Made by a program: the position numbers and the translations under genes
Notes under the pieces: generated by a model
Told to the model about the DNA's origin: nothing
Databases searched by the model: none
Seen by the model: only the letters and a program-made list of their open reading frames with translations
Shown here: piece by piece, positions 8,142-15,711 of the stretch
Layout of the letters: each line of letters starts with the position of its first letter
How positions within the stretch are numbered: position 1 is the first letter of the stretch
Assembly: GCA_002737595.1 (NCBI GenBank)
Contig: NSHZ01000029.1
Span: 1-17,701 of the forward strand
Direction of reading: 5' to 3'
DNA length: 17,701 bases
Source of the DNA: Actinomycetota bacterium
Lineage (GTDB): Bacteria; Actinomycetota; Actinomycetes; Nanopelagicales; Nanopelagicaceae

Positions 8142-8974
8142 CCGCTTTCAAGCGATTAGCTACCTGGGTAAGCCTACTCTTGATAACCAGCTCCCTCACG
8201 GCGCCTACCTCTCACGCGCTCTCCGGGAAGTGCACCGGTGGGGCCGCCATCGTCGGAGGCATCCGTTATACCTGTGTGGCAAAAAAGTGGCAGGTGGTCA
8301 CATTGCGAGGGACCCTGGTGGTTTTAGCCGCTTCTAGTTTGACCGATGTGGCACTAGATCTGGAGAGAGCATTCAAGCGGATCTATCCTCAGGCCGATCT
8401 CATCTTCTCTTTCGGTGGATCTGGCACGTTAGCTCAGCAAGCTATCAACGGAGTACCTGCAGATCTCTTTCTCTCAGCAGGACCTGCGCCGATGAAGCTC
8501 GTTGCTGAGAAGAATGGGCTGGCAGGTTTCGCGCGCGATTTTGCTACCAACTCACTTGTTATCGCAGTACCAAAGGAGAACCCTTTAAAGATCTCGTCCT
8601 TAAGCGATTTCTCTCGATCCAAAATAGCAATCTGCGCACCTGAGGTTCCATGTGGCGTGCTAGCTCAAAATGTAGCAAGGGCCGCAAAAATTACCCTTAA
8701 ACCGGTAACTCTCGAATTAAACGTAAAGTCTGTCGAAGCAAAAATTATGTTGGGAGAAGTTGACGCGGGACTTATTTATCGCACAGATGTGATTTCAAGT
8801 TCGAAATTGCTTGCAATTGAAATTCCAGAGGCGATGAATTTGAAAACTATTTATAGCTTTGCTCCACTGCCCAGCAAGAGATCAAATGTGAATACGAGAG
8901 ATGCTTTTATTGATTTCCTACTTTCAAGCAAAGGAAAATCACTTCTTTCCAAAGCTGGTTTTGCGCAGCCTTAA
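8138..8974 (+). CDS. modA: Molybdate-type ABC transporter substrate-binding protein (ModA-like), secreted
   Basis: Binds an oxyanion, probably molybdate or tungstate, outside the membrane for ABC import. Residues 1-27 form a signal peptide: KR near the start, the hydrophobic stretch WVSLLLITSSL, and a likely cut after SHA. There is no lipobox, so it is not an evident lipoprotein. Residues 30-51 form a small module with two cysteines (C32, C46) in GKCTGGAAIVGGIRYTC. The ModA fold follows: LAASSLTDVA (first ligand loop), FGGSGTLAQQ, ADLFLSAG, CAPEVPCG and GEVDAGLIYRTD. The gene stands alone: no modB or modC is in the window, and it ends in a 4-base overlap (TTAA) with the stop of the convergent DksA-like gene. 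The start is ATG at 8138, preceded by a promoter but no ribosome-binding site. Family is sure; ligand is inference. Confidence 0.88.
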   Translation: MTAFKRLATWVSLLLITSSLTAPTSHALSGKCTGGAAIVGGIRYTCVAKKWQVVTLRGTLVVLAASSLTDVALDLERAFKRIYPQADLIFSFGGSGTLAQQAINGVPADLFLSAGPAPMKLVAEKNGLAGFARDFATNSLVIAVPKENPLKISSLSDFSRSKIAICAPEVPCGVLAQNVARAAKITLKPVTLELNVKSVEAKIMLGEVDAGLIYRTDVISSSKLLAIEIPEAMNLKTIYSFAPLPSKRSNVNTRDAFIDFLLSSKGKSLLSKAGFAQP

Positions 8975-9759
8975 CGACGTTCTTCTCGCTGCTTGCAGAC
9001 CATACACATGGTGGCGCGTGGAAATGCCTGAAGGCGAGCCTTGCCAATCGGATTTCCGCAGAGTTCACAGACCCCATACGTACCATCCGTGATACGCGCC
9101 AATGCTCTTTCGCATTGCACCACCATGTCACGATTGTTATTCAGCAATGAGAGCTCGTGTTCACGTTCGAATGTCTTCGTACCAGCATCAGCTTGATCAT
9201 CGCCTGCGCCATCGCCTGAATCTCTGAGGAGATCGTTGATTTCAACTTCGGCGGCCGACAACTCTTCTCGCAGACGTACAAGCTCTCGCTCGAGCTCTTG
9301 CTTAAAGTCTTTCAATTCACTCTTCGTCCAAGGGCCTTCGCCCTCACTGACAACTAATGGTTCAGGCGCCCCTTTGAGCGGTTTGAGCGTGGTGCCACCC
9401 TTCTTCTTCGCTGGCTTTGCACTGGGGAGCATCACCAAGCGTGGGGCCACAATTCCATGCGGGAGTTCACTCTCACTCTTCGCTGAAGTTTTCTCAGAAT
9501 CAGATGGTGAAAGAATCTTCTTAGCGGGGAGTTCTTTTTTCACAGGAGCCTTCTTTACCGGCGCCTTCTTTACCGGCGCCTTCTTTACCGGCGCCTTCTT
9601 TACCGGCGCCTTCTTTACCGGCGCCTTCTTTACCGGCGCAACCTTCTTCGCAGGAGCCTTCTTCGCAGGAGCCTTCTTTACCGGCGCAACCTTTACCGGC
9701 GCAACCTTCTTCGCAGGAGCCTTCTTCGCTGCTTTGGCGGCGGGCTTCTTGCTGGGCAC
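8971..9759 (-). CDS. TraR/DksA-type zinc-finger protein with lysine-rich N-terminal tail
   Basis: The C-terminal half resembles DksA: a charged coiled coil (from about residue 143, SELKDFKQELERELVRLREE), an acidic tip (DDQADAG), then a C4 zinc finger with C231, C234, C252 and C255 in CELCGNPIGK and MCMVC. DksA proteins act in the RNA polymerase secondary channel; whether this one does is inference. Residues about 4-81 are a histone H1-like Lys/Ala/Pro/Val tail built of KKAPV and KKVAP units, likely to bind DNA or RNA. I choose the GTG at 9759 (262 residues), because AAGGAG (9771-9766) sits six bases before it; a GTG at 9774 would add five residues but contain that site. The gene follows the DUF167 gene by 64 bases. 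Similar tailed proteins occupy this place before lspA in other actinobacteria. Confidence 0.9.
   Translation of the reverse strand: MPSKKPAAKAAKKAPAKKVAPVKVAPVKKAPAKKAPAKKVAPVKKAPVKKAPVKKAPVKKAPVKKAPVKKAPVKKELPAKKILSPSDSEKTSAKSESELPHGIVAPRLVMLPSAKPAKKKGGTTLKPLKGAPEPLVVSEGEGPWTKSELKDFKQELERELVRLREELSAAEVEINDLLRDSGDGAGDDQADAGTKTFEREHELSLLNNNRDMVVQCERALARITDGTYGVCELCGNPIGKARLQAFPRATMCMVCKQREERR
9541..9739. repeat. 15-base tandem repeat array inside the DksA-like gene
   Basis: Units of TTCTTTACCGGCGCC (plus strand) start at 9551, 9566, 9581, 9596, 9611 and 9626. The first five are identical and the sixth differs only in its last base. Degenerate units continue on both sides (TTCTTCGCAGGAGCC types to about 9739). 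Each unit encodes APVKK on the minus strand. The unit length is a multiple of three, so copy-number changes keep the frame. Confidence 0.95.
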
Positions 9760-9823
9760 CGTAATCTCCTTCACCGCTCATTTCGTGCTGAATTCTTCGG
9801 CTAACTGGGGGAAGGGTAGCCGA

Positions 9824-10129
9824 TTACTTGTGCGAGGGGAGGGTCCGCATCGCCCAAATCTTCCTCATGACTTCGCCACGCGCTCCGGGGTCAAGGGAGA
9901 TCTCCACCACTTTCGAACGAAAAGTGGCTCCTTTCACGATCTGCAGGCGCGATTTACCTACTCCGAGGGCTTCTGCCAAGGCTGCGATGGCGGCCTTATT
10001 GGCCTTGCCATTATGAGCTTGCGCGGTGATATCCACCACGAGTTCCTCCCCTACGAGACCACCCACCTCGCTCCTGGATGCCCCCGGTTTTACCCGAATA
10101 GCCAGCCTGATCGCGTCCTCATCGCTCAC
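9824..10129 (-). CDS. DUF167 (YggU-family) protein
   Basis: Small single-domain protein of 101 residues in the DUF167/UPF0235 family. Signature: IRVKPGASRSEVGG near the start, VDITAQAHNGKANKAAIAALA in the middle, and SRLQIVKGATFRSKVVEI at the end. It is predicted cytosolic, with no signal peptide or membrane segment. Biochemical function is not established for the family. The start is GTG at 10129, with AGGA about eight bases before it. It is divergent from the ileS T-box leader and lies 64 bases before the DksA-like gene, probably in one transcript. Actinobacterial division clusters often carry this family near yggT, which makes its present place on the far side of ileS worth noting. Confidence 0.88.
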   Translation of the reverse strand: MSDEDAIRLAIRVKPGASRSEVGGLVGEELVVDITAQAHNGKANKAAIAALAEALGVGKSRLQIVKGATFRSKVVEISLDPGARGEVMRKIWAMRTLPSHK

Positions 10130-10177
10130 AAGAGGATCCTGCGACCGGTAAACTCATCTATGTCTACCCTTGAACGT

Positions 10178-10385
10178 TGACGGGGACGAGTAACTTGCGC
10201 ACGATCAGGAGCGATTCGGGGATGGTGAAAGCCCGAAGATTAACCGCAAGCGAAAATCACCCCCCGAGTCACAAGTGCGACAAAAGAGTGGCGCCGCGAG
10301 GCGCAAAGTGGGTGGTACCGCGGCGAAAGTCGTCCCTCTGCAGAGATATCGAACTCTCATAGTTCGACCGACCAGAGGAGTGCGC
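10178..10385 (+). promoter_or_regulatory. T-box riboswitch, translational type, sensing tRNA-Ile
   Basis: The T-box core GGGTGGTACCGCGG is at 10310-10323; TGG 10313-10315 should pair with the tRNA acceptor end. The antisequestrator folds as GGG 10310-10312 with CCC 10334-10336, and GCGGC 10320-10324 with GTCGT 10329-10333 around a GAAA loop. The competing sequestrator pairs CCTCTG 10335-10340 with CAGAGG 10373-10378, hiding the ribosome-binding site AGAGGAG (10374-10380); inside it is a 7-pair hairpin, TCGAACT 10349-10355 with AGTTCGA 10361-10367. Upstream, GCGCC/GGCGC (10291-10304) fits stem III, TTCGGG/CCCGAA (10215-10237) fits stem II, and loop GGTGA (10224-10228) can pair with TCACC (10257-10261), fitting the IIA/B pseudoknot. 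Specifier candidates are ATC 10204-10206 or ATT 10214-10216, both isoleucine. No U-run terminator is present, so control is on translation. The 5' end is not certain. Confidence 0.95.
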
Positions 10386-13300
10386 ATGACGGGTACCACG
10401 AGTGAAAAGAACGGACCCACCCAGTGGAAATCCCTCCCCACGCAAATCAACTTGGCCGAGATTGACCGAAGCGTCCTCAGTTTTTGGGAACGCGAAAGAG
10501 TTTTTGCCCGTTCGGTAAGTGAACGCGAAGGCGCCGATACCTGGACCTTTTACGAAGGACCACCCACCGCAAATGGCATGCCAGGAACTCACCACGTGGA
10601 AGCGCGCGTCTTCAAAGATGTCTTCCCACGGTTTCACACCATGAAAGGTCGCCACGTCATTCGCAAAGCAGGCTGGGATTGTCACGGATTACCCGTGGAG
10701 CTTGCTGTTGAGAAGGAACTCGGTTTCACCGGAAAAGGAGATATCGAAAAATACGGTGTAGCACCCTTCAACGATAAGTGTCGCGAATCTGTTCAACGCC
10801 ACGTGGGCGCCTTCGAAGAGATGACCACGCGCATGGGCTTCTGGGTAGATTTTGATACCGCCTATTGGACGATGTCTCCTGAATATGTCGAAAGCGTCTG
10901 GTGGTCACTCCAACAAATTTGGAAAAAAGGTTTGCTCGTACAAGACCATCGTGTGGCACCTTATTGCCCTCGATGCGGCACAGGACTCTCTGATCATGAA
11001 TTGGCACAAGGTTATGAAACGATCACTGACCCATCGGTATTCGTGCGATTCCCTATCACCGAAGGAAAGTATGAGGGCGTCTCGCTTCTAGTGTGGACCA
11101 CCACGCCATGGACGCTGGTAAGTAATACGGCCATTGCCGTTAATCCCAAGGTTACTTATGTAGTGGCATCAGATGGATCCGGCGAGAAATTCATTGTGGC
11201 ACAGCCGCTACTTTCTGTCCTGGGCGATGACGTTACAGTACTTGAATCCGTGCAAGGTTCCGCGTTGGAGCACACAAAATATTCTCGCCCTTTTGATTTG
11301 GTGGAAATTCCAGACGCACATTACGTAGTGCTTGCCGAATACGTAACAACAGAAGATGGCACTGGTCTAGTACACCAATCCCCCGCCTTTGGCGCTGACG
11401 ACTTAGCAGTCTGTCGCGCGTACGGCCTACCCGTGGTCAATCCAGTCAGAGCAGACGGCACCTTCGAAACCGAAATTCCGCTGGTGGGTGGAGAATTCTT
11501 CAAAACTGCCGACAAAGCCTTGGTTAAGGAGCTCAAGGCTAAGGGGTTACTTTTTCGTCAACAGCAATACGAACACTCTTATCCTCATTGCTGGAGATGC
11601 CATACCCCGTTGATGTATTACGCACAACCATCCTGGTATATCCGTACTACGGAAATCAAAGATGCGCTGATCTCCGAAAATGAAAAGACCGACTGGCACC
11701 CGGAAACAATTCGCAGCGGTCGCTATGGGGATTGGCTTAACAACAATATTGATTGGGCGGTCTCCAGAAATCGATACTGGGGAACCCCTCTTCCCATCTG
11801 GCGTTGCGAAGAGGGTCACTTGGAGTGCTTCGGTTCTCTTGCCGAACTCGGTACTCGTGCTGGCGAAGATCTCTCCGCCCTTGATCCCCATCGTCCCTTC
11901 GTCGATGACGTAAACTTCGTCTGCGCTCAATGCACCGGCGTCATGACTCGTGTACCCGAGGTGATTGACTGTTGGTATGACTCCGGCGCTATGCCGTTTG
12001 CGCAATGGGGATATCCGCACAAAGAAGGCAGCATTGAAAAGTTCAATGCTGCCTACCCTGCTGATTTCATATGTGAAGCCATCGATCAAACTCGCGGATG
12101 GTTTTACACACTCATGGCGATTGGTACCTTGGTTTTCGAGAAGAGTTCTTATAAGACGGTGCTCTGCTTGGGTCACATCCTCGACAAAGATGGCCTCAAG
12201 ATGAGCAAACACGTCGGAAACGTCTTGGAGCCCATCTCCCTGATGGATGAACATGGAGCCGATGCAGTTCGTTGGTTCATGCTGGCCGCCGGTTCACCGT
12301 GGCAATCGCGCCGAGTTGGACATGATGCTATTACCGAAGTGGTGCGCAAAACATTGCTTACCTACTGGAACACAGTCTCCTTCTTGAGCCTTTATGCGCG
12401 AATTGCAAAGTTCGATGCCACCAAGCCAATCCCCATCAAAGATCGATCCACCCTCGATCTTTGGATTACTTCTGAACTCAACTCAATGATTCAAACCGTG
12501 GATGAATCATTAACCGATTTCGATTCACAGGTTGCAGGTCGAGCTATTGCGTCGTTTATCGACAATCTCTCGAACTGGTATGTGCGTCGCTCTCGACGCC
12601 GTTTCTGGGATGGGGATCCGGCAGCGCTTGCAACCCTCTTCGAATGCCTCCGCGATCTCACGCTTGTGATGGCTCCCATGGTTCCCTTCATCACCGAACA
12701 TGTCTGGCAGGAGCTCGTCCGGCCAGCAGATTCACATGCTGCGCACTCTGTTCACTTAGCCGATTTTCCCAGAGTACGTCACGACCTCATCGATCAAAGT
12801 TTGATCGCGCAGGTAAGTCAAGTACGCCGCCTTGTGGAACTCGGTAGAGCCGCCCGCGCCGAATCGAACATCAAGATCCGCCAACCCCTTGGACGGGCGC
12901 TCATCTCCGCCTCCGGATGGCGAGCACTCAGCGAGGAACTTCGTAATGAGATCGCCGACGAACTTAACGTGCTCCATTTAGACGACATTTCAGAGGTTGA
13001 TGTCGTAGACCTCACGCTCAAGCCAAACTTTCGAACCTTGGGGACGAGATTTGGAAAGGAGACCGCGACTGTCGCCGCAGAAGTGGCAGCTGTGGATGCC
13101 ACTTCTCTCGTCTTAACCCTGCGCAAGACCGGAAAGACATTAGTGGGCGATCGTGAGATATTCCTTGAAGACGTGGTGATTACCGAGACTCCGCGTTCTG
13201 GTTGGACCTATGCATCTGACTCTGGAGAAAGTGTGGCACTCGACCTCACAATCACCCCCGAACTTCGCTCTGCAGGAATCATGCGTGAAATAGTTCGCAG

Positions 13301-13514
13301 TGTTCAAGACGCTCGGAAGAGCTCGGGATTCGAGGTAAGTGACCGGATTCTGGTGCGTTGGTCAGGCGAACCTATCCTCGATCAAGTTATCGAAGCCCAT
13401 GGTGGAGAGATTATGCATGAGGTACTCGCTCTTGAGCTAGCACGTGAAGAGGGAGAGCACCCCCATCAGAACGAGGATATTGGAATGCGCTTCTCGGTAA
13501 TCAAAGCAAATTAG
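10386..13514 (+). CDS. ileS: Isoleucyl-tRNA synthetase, type 2 (eukaryote-like)
   Basis: Charges tRNA-Ile in the cytosol; 1042 residues, the size of type 2 IleRS. Order: Rossmann catalytic domain, CP1 editing domain (about 200-400), catalytic return with KMSKH at 605-609, then anticodon-binding helices and a long C-terminal part. The usual HIGH box reads GTHH (G67-H70) within PPTANGMPGTHH. Metal-site cysteines include C194/C197 (YCPRCGTG) and C402/C405 (CWRCHTPL). Starting at the ATG at 10386 gives AGAGGAG five bases before it; the frame stays open upstream to 10275, but that part is the T-box RNA. Its stop overlaps that of the convergent yggT by 4 bases (TTAG). Type 2 enzymes are known to resist mupirocin. 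Expression is probably set by the T-box. Confidence 0.98.
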   Translation: MTGTTSEKNGPTQWKSLPTQINLAEIDRSVLSFWERERVFARSVSEREGADTWTFYEGPPTANGMPGTHHVEARVFKDVFPRFHTMKGRHVIRKAGWDCHGLPVELAVEKELGFTGKGDIEKYGVAPFNDKCRESVQRHVGAFEEMTTRMGFWVDFDTAYWTMSPEYVESVWWSLQQIWKKGLLVQDHRVAPYCPRCGTGLSDHELAQGYETITDPSVFVRFPITEGKYEGVSLLVWTTTPWTLVSNTAIAVNPKVTYVVASDGSGEKFIVAQPLLSVLGDDVTVLESVQGSALEHTKYSRPFDLVEIPDAHYVVLAEYVTTEDGTGLVHQSPAFGADDLAVCRAYGLPVVNPVRADGTFETEIPLVGGEFFKTADKALVKELKAKGLLFRQQQYEHSYPHCWRCHTPLMYYAQPSWYIRTTEIKDALISENEKTDWHPETIRSGRYGDWLNNNIDWAVSRNRYWGTPLPIWRCEEGHLECFGSLAELGTRAGEDLSALDPHRPFVDDVNFVCAQCTGVMTRVPEVIDCWYDSGAMPFAQWGYPHKEGSIEKFNAAYPADFICEAIDQTRGWFYTLMAIGTLVFEKSSYKTVLCLGHILDKDGLKMSKHVGNVLEPISLMDEHGADAVRWFMLAAGSPWQSRRVGHDAITEVVRKTLLTYWNTVSFLSLYARIAKFDATKPIPIKDRSTLDLWITSELNSMIQTVDESLTDFDSQVAGRAIASFIDNLSNWYVRRSRRRFWDGDPAALATLFECLRDLTLVMAPMVPFITEHVWQELVRPADSHAAHSVHLADFPRVRHDLIDQSLIAQVSQVRRLVELGRAARAESNIKIRQPLGRALISASGWRALSEELRNEIADELNVLHLDDISEVDVVDLTLKPNFRTLGTRFGKETATVAAEVAAVDATSLVLTLRKTGKTLVGDREIFLEDVVITETPRSGWTYASDSGESVALDLTITPELRSAGIMREIVRSVQDARKSSGFEVSDRILVRWSGEPILDQVIEAHGGEIMHEVLALELAREEGEHPHQNEDIGMRFSVIKAN

Positions 13515-13804
13515 AGAAGCGCGAGAATTCGCACACCCGATCTGAGAACGCTTACGATGACAAAAAGAACTAAGAAGGACAGGTCAAGGCTGATGCCACC
13601 TAAGCGAAGTGGCGGTATTCGGCGGCGGAGCAGGTTGAGTGGCTTGTCTGTGACGACATAGATGCCAGTGATGAGAACTAACACGGGACCTTTAGGACGC
13701 CAAGAGCGTGCGAACATGCGCACATACTCCAGTATGAGGCGCACCAAAAGGGAGTAGAGGAATAACCTAAGAACGAGATCTACAAACCCAAGCACAATGA
13801 GCAC
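13511..13804 (-). CDS. YggT-family integral membrane protein
   Basis: Protein of 97 residues with two long hydrophobic stretches (about 1-24 and 71-95) and a basic loop between them (RSWRPKGPVL, NLLRRRIPPLRLGGISLDLSF), the usual YggT layout; PPLRLGGISLDLS is the conserved core. The molecular role of YggT is not settled; linkage to division genes and effects on osmotic stress or cell shape are reported for homologues. The start is GTG at 13804, 11 bases after the sepF stop, with AAAGG about nine bases before it. It is the last gene of the ftsQ-ftsZ-pgeF-yggS-sepF-yggT run in this window, and its stop interlocks with that of ileS. In most actinobacteria divIVA would follow; here it does not. 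Confidence 0.92.
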   Translation of the reverse strand: MLIVLGFVDLVLRLFLYSLLVRLILEYVRMFARSWRPKGPVLVLITGIYVVTDKPLNLLRRRIPPLRLGGISLDLSFLVLFVIVSVLRSGVRILALL

Positions 13805-13815
13805 TAGGGCAACCT

Positions 13816-14310
13816 TTAAGACTGGTTAAAGAAGGATGCCTCCGCGGCCGCACTCTTCTCTTCGAACGAGACGCTTACATTTGCAGGCGATAGCAAGAAG
13901 ACCTTCTGCGTCACGCGTTCAATCGAGCCATGGAGACCGAAAGCCAGGCCAGCTCCAAAATCCACGAGTCGTTTGGCGTCTGCATCCGTCATGTCCGTCA
14001 CATTCATGATGACCGGGACGCCTTGGCGGTAATGCTCGCCGATGGTCTTTGCCTCATTGTAATTGCGCGGATGAAGGGTGACTATTTTGTTGAGCGGGCG
14101 CTCGATCGGCTCAACATGGGACGTTGCCATCGGTGCCACCGTGCGTACATCGCTTACCGCAGCTGAGGCGGTATCGCGGCGAACTCGCGCCATATCAAAA
14201 GTAGGTCGACGCATTACCTGCGTCTCTTCGATGACCGCTTCGCCTTCAAGCACCTCATCGGCATCAACTAAACCGAGGTACTTAGCCATTTTGCGCATAC
14301 TGTTTGCCAT
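13816..14310 (-). CDS. sepF: Cell division protein SepF
   Basis: Membrane anchor and bundling factor for FtsZ; in actinobacteria, which lack FtsA, it is the main tether of the ring. It has 164 residues. The N-terminal amphipathic helix MANSMRKMAKYLGLV binds membrane; a variable linker (about 18-72) follows; the core SepF domain (about 73-155) contains KIVTLHPRNYNEAKTIGEHY, PVIMNVTDM and KRLVDFGAGLAFGL, which form the dimer and FtsZ-tail contact. No ribosome-binding site precedes the ATG at 14310, but the N-terminus matches homologues and the yggS stop lies 11 bases upstream, so coupling is likely. Expected partner: the FtsZ C-terminal tail DLDVPDFLK encoded upstream in the same run. Confidence 0.95.
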   Translation of the reverse strand: MANSMRKMAKYLGLVDADEVLEGEAVIEETQVMRRPTFDMARVRRDTASAAVSDVRTVAPMATSHVEPIERPLNKIVTLHPRNYNEAKTIGEHYRQGVPVIMNVTDMTDADAKRLVDFGAGLAFGLHGSIERVTQKVFLLSPANVSVSFEEKSAAAEASFFNQS

Positions 14311-14321
14311 AGGACAAAACG

Positions 14322-15014
14322 CTACCCGAATGTGGGACGTGATCCGAGTATTGAAGAGCCAACCCGTACGTGTGTCGCGCCAAATTCGATGGCTGCTGCA
14401 AAATCACCGCTCATACCAGCAGAGCACCACAATGCCTCAGGGAATTCAAGGATAAAGTCAGCGCGAATCGCTTGCAGGTTTTGAAAGGCAATTCGAGGGT
14501 CCTCGTCGAGCGGGGCGACCGCCATGAGACCCGCGAGATCAACCATCGGAGAGGTAGATAGCAGCGAAGCAATCTCAGAAAGCTCAGACCTGCGCGCCCC
14601 TGCGCGCCCTTGTGCACCATCGAGGGAGACCTGGACGAGAACGCGTAGTACCTGCTCTCGCCCTACTGCCCGCTTCACAATCTCTTCAGCCAATTCAAGA
14701 CGATCAACCGAGTGGATCACAGAAGCCCACTCCAGCACAGATTTAACTTTTTTTCGCTGTAGCTGCCCAATAAAATGCCAACTGATCGGCGCGAGCACCT
14801 CGGAAGCTTTTGTTGAACCCTCCTGCTCACGGTTCTCCCCCACATCGAGTACTCCGAGGGCCGCCAAATGTTCAACGTCACTTGCCGGGAAGGTCTTCGT
14901 AACGACCACCAGTGTGATCTCTTCAGGTTGCCGGCCAGCCACACGCGCCGATGTCGCGATTTCAGCACGCACAGCATCGAGACGCATCCCGATTTCCTCG
15001 CGGCGACCTGTCAT
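14322..15014 (-). CDS. yggS: PLP homeostasis protein, YggS/YlmE family
   Basis: Single-domain TIM-barrel protein that binds pyridoxal phosphate and buffers it in the cell; no enzyme activity is known for the family. The length of 230 residues is normal. The PLP lysine is K40 in LVVVTKTFP. Other family marks are VGENREQEG, WHFIGQLQRKK, IHSVDR, SAGMSGDFAAAIEFG and VRVGSSILG near the end. The ATG at 15014 has AAGG eight bases upstream and begins nine bases after the pgeF stop. The position between pgeF and sepF is the standard actinobacterial and Gram-positive arrangement. Confidence 0.96.
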   Translation of the reverse strand: MTGRREEIGMRLDAVRAEIATSARVAGRQPEEITLVVVTKTFPASDVEHLAALGVLDVGENREQEGSTKASEVLAPISWHFIGQLQRKKVKSVLEWASVIHSVDRLELAEEIVKRAVGREQVLRVLVQVSLDGAQGRAGARRSELSEIASLLSTSPMVDLAGLMAVAPLDEDPRIAFQNLQAIRADFILEFPEALWCSAGMSGDFAAAIEFGATHVRVGSSILGSRPTFG

Positions 15015-15023
15015 AGGAGAACC

Positions 15024-15704
15024 TTATTGCGCCGGGGGTAGAGAGATGACACCGGCGAATCGCCCAGTCACACCATCACGGCGATAGGAGTAAAGGAGTG
15101 GGTCTTCAACGGTACATGAGTGATGATTAGTAACCCGAACCTTCATATCGGCTAGATCGCCCCTCAAGGCACCACTGAGATCCAATGTGAGCTCGTCTCT
15201 TCTCAACACTGCGTTCGGGTGCGCAGCGCTGAATTCAGTAGCGATCTCTTCCCCCACGACGTAGCAATCAGCACAGATATGGGGACCAATCTCAGCCAAT
15301 AACGATGCGGAGCTTAACAAACGCATCTGACCGATCACGTTTGCAACAATTCCATTGATCGCCCCGCGGCGACCCACATGTACAGCAGCCACAACACTCT
15401 GGGATTCATCCCAGATGAGCAGTGGAATGCAATCCGCCACCATGACGGCAAGCCCTAGACCTGGCGTCATCGTGATCAGCGCATCGACCGTGGGATCGGG
15501 GATCACTTTATCGATCTGTCTCACATCTGCTCCATGCACCTGATTCATGTACTGAATCGGAACATCAAAGCGTTGGCTCAAGCGAGCACGATTTTCTTTT
15601 ACCGCATCTGGATCATCACCCACATGCAAGGCGAGATTGAGGGAGTCGAAAGGCGAGTGGCTTTCACCGGTAAGAAAACTTCTAGAGGTGAAAGTGCGAA
15701 TCAC
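15024..15704 (-). CDS. pgeF: Multicopper polyphenol oxidase-like protein, YfiH/PgeF family
   Basis: Family once called laccase-domain (DUF152). Members are reported as peptidoglycan-editing proteins in E. coli and as purine nucleoside phosphorylases/deaminases, so the exact reaction here is open. It has 226 residues. The conserved zinc-site set is present: H57 in MNQVHGADV, C92 in VADCIPLLI and H109 in AAVHVGRRG, where the common form is HAGWRG. The C-terminal SYRRDGVTGRFAGVI is typical. The start is GTG at 15704, seven bases after the ftsZ stop, with GAAGTG as the only weak ribosome-binding match, so coupling to ftsZ is probable. Location ftsZ-pgeF-yggS-sepF is conserved in actinobacteria. 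Confidence 0.93.
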   Translation of the reverse strand: MIRTFTSRSFLTGESHSPFDSLNLALHVGDDPDAVKENRARLSQRFDVPIQYMNQVHGADVRQIDKVIPDPTVDALITMTPGLGLAVMVADCIPLLIWDESQSVVAAVHVGRRGAINGIVANVIGQMRLLSSASLLAEIGPHICADCYVVGEEIATEFSAAHPNAVLRRDELTLDLSGALRGDLADMKVRVTNHHSCTVEDPLLYSYRRDGVTGRFAGVISLPPAQ

Positions 15705-15711
15705 CCGAGCA

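Noticed and set aside
9541..9739. Possible CRISPR-like array
   Set aside because: Units are contiguous with no spacers and encode a protein tail.
9521..9781. 86-codon minus-strand frame with EEGSCEEGCAGKEG repeats
   Set aside because: Shifted-frame reading of the same 15-base array; the in-frame partner has a zinc finger and a ribosome-binding site.
9236..10180. 314-codon open frame on the plus strand with GAFFT repeats
   Set aside because: It is the antisense reading of the DksA-like and DUF167 genes; its repeats mirror the KKAPV-coding array, and it has no independent start signal.
10275..10385. 37-residue N-terminal extension of IleRS
   Set aside because: This stretch is the T-box core and sequestrator; the ATG at 10386 has AGAGGAG and matches family length.
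11547..12254. 235-codon minus-strand frame inside ileS
   Set aside because: Antisense to the catalytic region of ileS with no recognisable domain; the ileS frame is intact.
13515..13535. Weak inverted repeat GCGA/TCGC just past the ileS stop
   Set aside because: Four pairs, no U-run, and inside the yggT coding region; not a credible terminator.
14524..15087. 187-codon plus-strand frame rich in Ser, Arg and Thr
   Set aside because: Antisense of yggS and the 3' end of pgeF; composition is typical of antisense frames.
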